Assembly (NCBI GenBank): GCA_964383565.1
Contig: CAYLIK010000154.1
Location: 1 to 7,426 of the forward strand
Length of the DNA: 7,426 nucleotides
Direction of reading: 5' to 3'
From: CANJQJ01 sp964383565
GTDB lineage: Bacteria > Pseudomonadota > Alphaproteobacteria > Sphingomonadales > Sphingomonadaceae
The notes below the pieces were generated by a model that had not been told where the DNA came from, ran no database searches, and saw only the letters and a program-made list of their open reading frames with translations. A program made the position numbers and the translations under genes. This document shows, piece by piece, positions 5,875 to 7,426 of this stretch. Position 1 is the stretch's first letter. The number at the start of each line of letters is the position of its first letter.

Positions 5875-7241
5875 TGCGCTATCTGCCGCTTACCGATACC
5901 GACCGCCGCGACATGCTTTCGGTGATCGGGGCCAGTTCGATCGACGATCTGTTCAGGGATGTGCCCGAGGCAGCTCGACTTTCCGGGCCGATCGCGGGGT
6001 TGCCCAACCATGCGTCGGAAATCGCGGTCGAGCGGCAGTTGAGCGCGCTGGCACGGAAGAATCTGGCGGCGGGCGAAGCGCCCTTCTTCCTGGGCTGCGG
6101 CGCCTACAAACATCATGTGCCGGCGAGCGTGGATCATCTGATCCAGCGCGGCGAGTTCCTGACGGCCTACACGCCCTATCAGCCGGAGATTGCACAGGGC
6201 ACGCTTCAGGTGCTGTTCGAATTCCAGACGCAGGTCGCGCGGCTGTTCGGCTGCGATGTCGCCAATGCCTCAATGTATGACGGCTCGACCGCATGCTGGG
6301 AAGCGATCGGCATGGCGCGGCGGATCACGAAGCGGACCAGGGCAATCCTCTCGGCCGGGCTGCACCCGCATTATGTATCGGTCGCGCGGACGATGGCAAA
6401 GTTCACCGGAGATGTGCTCGATATCGCCGTTCCCGAGCTGACGGAAGGTGTGCCGGGTGACGATATGGCGCGGCTGCTCGCGTCAATTGATAGCGAGACG
6501 AGCTGCATCGTCGTGCAGAACCCGAACATCCTCGGTCATGTCGCCGATCTTTCGGAGCTGGCGGCGCGCTGCCATGAGAAGGGAGCGCTGTTGATCGCGG
6601 TCGTGACCGAGCCGGTGTCATTGGGTGCAATCCGCTCGCCGGGCGAGATGGGTGCTGACATCGTCGTGGGCGAAGGCCAGTCGATCGGTGTCGGCCTCCA
6701 GTTTGGCGGGCCGTATGTCGGATTGTTTGCAACGCGTGAGAAGTATGTTCGCCAAATGCCTGGCAGACTTTGCGGAGAGACGGTTGATGCCGCCGGCAAG
6801 CGCGGCTTCGTGCTGACGCTTTCGACCCGCGAGCAGCACATCCGGCGCGAGAAAGCGACGTCCAATATCTGCACCAATTCAGGGCTTTGTGCGCTGGCTT
6901 TCTCGATCCACATGACGTTGCTGGGGGAGAAGGGGCTGCGCGATCTGGCGGGCCTCAATCATGCGATGGCGGTGCAGGCTGCGGATCGGCTGGGCAAGGT
7001 GCCCGGCGTGTCGGTCGTCAATGGCACCTTCTTCAACGAGTTCACCCTGCGCTTGCCGACGGAGGCACGGCCAGTCATCCGTGCGTTGGCGGATCGGAGC
7101 ATTCTCGGCGGGGTGTCGCTGGGGCGGCTCTATCCGGATGCGGCGGCGCTCGCGAATGGACTTGTCGTTGCCGTCACCGAGACGAGCACGGCGGAGGACC
7201 TCGAAACCTTTGCCTCGGCGCTTGAGGAGGAACTGGCATGA
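5874..7241 (+). CDS. gcvPA: Glycine decarboxylase P-protein, subunit 1 (N-terminal half)
   Basis: In the two-subunit form, GcvPA and GcvPB together make the PLP enzyme that decarboxylates glycine and loads the aminomethyl group on GcvH. This 455-residue protein matches the N-terminal half of the fused P-protein. Visible blocks are the MRYLPLTDTDR start, GAYKHHVP (76-83), YTPYQPEIAQGT (99-110), YDGSTA (135-140), GEGQS (266-270), FGGP (277-280) and RREKATSNICT (324-334). The lysine that binds PLP belongs to the partner subunit and is not expected here. The start at 5874 is chosen over an in-frame ATG at 5823. It gives the family N-terminus, and the longer version would run 51 bases into the methyltransferase gene. 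The ATG shares its A with that gene's TGA, so translation is probably coupled. The 3' end overlaps gcvPB by four bases. Confidence 0.97.
   Translation: MRYLPLTDTDRRDMLSVIGASSIDDLFRDVPEAARLSGPIAGLPNHASEIAVERQLSALARKNLAAGEAPFFLGCGAYKHHVPASVDHLIQRGEFLTAYTPYQPEIAQGTLQVLFEFQTQVARLFGCDVANASMYDGSTACWEAIGMARRITKRTRAILSAGLHPHYVSVARTMAKFTGDVLDIAVPELTEGVPGDDMARLLASIDSETSCIVVQNPNILGHVADLSELAARCHEKGALLIAVVTEPVSLGAIRSPGEMGADIVVGEGQSIGVGLQFGGPYVGLFATREKYVRQMPGRLCGETVDAAGKRGFVLTLSTREQHIRREKATSNICTNSGLCALAFSIHMTLLGEKGLRDLAGLNHAMAVQAADRLGKVPGVSVVNGTFFNEFTLRLPTEARPVIRALADRSILGGVSLGRLYPDAAALANGLVVAVTETSTAEDLETFASALEEELA
7224..7230 (+). promoter_or_regulatory. Strong Shine-Dalgarno of gcvPB inside gcvPA
   Basis: GAGGAGG lies seven bases before the gcvPB ATG at 7238 and within the last codons of gcvPA. 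It is the strongest ribosome binding site of the gcv operon. It supports the overlapping start and would help keep the two P-protein subunits in equal amounts. Confidence 0.7.
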
Positions 7242-7426
7242 GCATCAACGCAAGCGGCTGGCGGCCCGAGCTGGGTGGGAGCGAGGATGGCGCGGTGACA
7301 ACCTTCACCGGCAACAGGGCGTTGATGCTGGAAGAGGCACTGATCTTCGAGCGCGACAATTTCGGCGGTACGGGCGTGGAACTGCCGTCCGTTCCCAAGG
7401 TGGAGTCGCGGCTGGGTGGGTTGGAA
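7238..7426 (+). CDS. gcvPB: Glycine decarboxylase P-protein, subunit 2, first 63 residues (cut by window edge)
   Basis: The frame opens with ATG at 7238, overlapping the gcvPA stop as ATGA, and remains open to the last base. The peptide reads MSINASGWRPELGG, then TFTGNRALMLEEALIFERD, and ends in ELPSVPKVESRLGGLE. The TGNRAL-LEE-LIFE segment is typical of the start of the C-terminal half of the P-protein. A full subunit would be about 500-530 residues, so only about an eighth is present. The PLP-binding lysine lies beyond the edge. The identification rests on a short peptide plus the operon position. Confidence 0.93.
   Translation, partial: MSINASGWRPELGGSEDGAVTTFTGNRALMLEEALIFERDNFGGTGVELPSVPKVESRLGGLE

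Overview
The window looks like chromosomal DNA from a high-GC alphaproteobacterium, most likely of the Sphingomonadales. This rests on base composition, codon use, the character of the TyrS, PhaZ and GcvP proteins, and short GC-rich palindromes of a kind common in that group. The order-level placement is an inference from a reading by eye. I see no phage, plasmid, IS or CRISPR signature. Most of the window is well-packed core metabolism.

Left part, minus strand: the first 173 codons of tyrS (tyrosyl-tRNA synthetase) run off the left edge. Upstream of it, on the same strand, lies a complete intracellular poly-3-hydroxybutyrate depolymerase gene (phaZ). The roughly 190-bp gap between them holds two inverted copies of a ~31-bp palindrome-bearing element, arranged like a REPIN. 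Middle part, plus strand: a glutathione S-transferase family gene diverges from phaZ, sharing a 145-bp promoter region with a possible PhaR-type operator on the phaZ side. A small single-domain cupin gene follows it.

Right part, plus strand: a 395-bp gene-free stretch contains a stem-loop just after the cupin gene and then a complete tandem glycine riboswitch. The riboswitch has two aptamers, a leader-linker helix of the kink-turn type and a long downstream hairpin. It precedes the glycine cleavage operon gcvT - gcvH - class I methyltransferase - gcvPA - gcvPB, the last being cut by the right edge. GcvPA and GcvPB together form the P-protein (glycine decarboxylase), GcvH carries the lipoyl arm, and GcvT releases ammonia and passes the methylene group to tetrahydrofolate. 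The shared L-protein (dihydrolipoamide dehydrogenase) is not in the window. Genes downstream of gcvH overlap by 1 to 4 bases, so translation is probably coupled.

The points most worth a second look are the methyltransferase locked inside the gcv operon, the leader-linker helix and expression platform of the riboswitch, the REPIN-like repeat pair, and the possible PHB-responsive operator in front of phaZ. No clearly new multi-gene system is visible.
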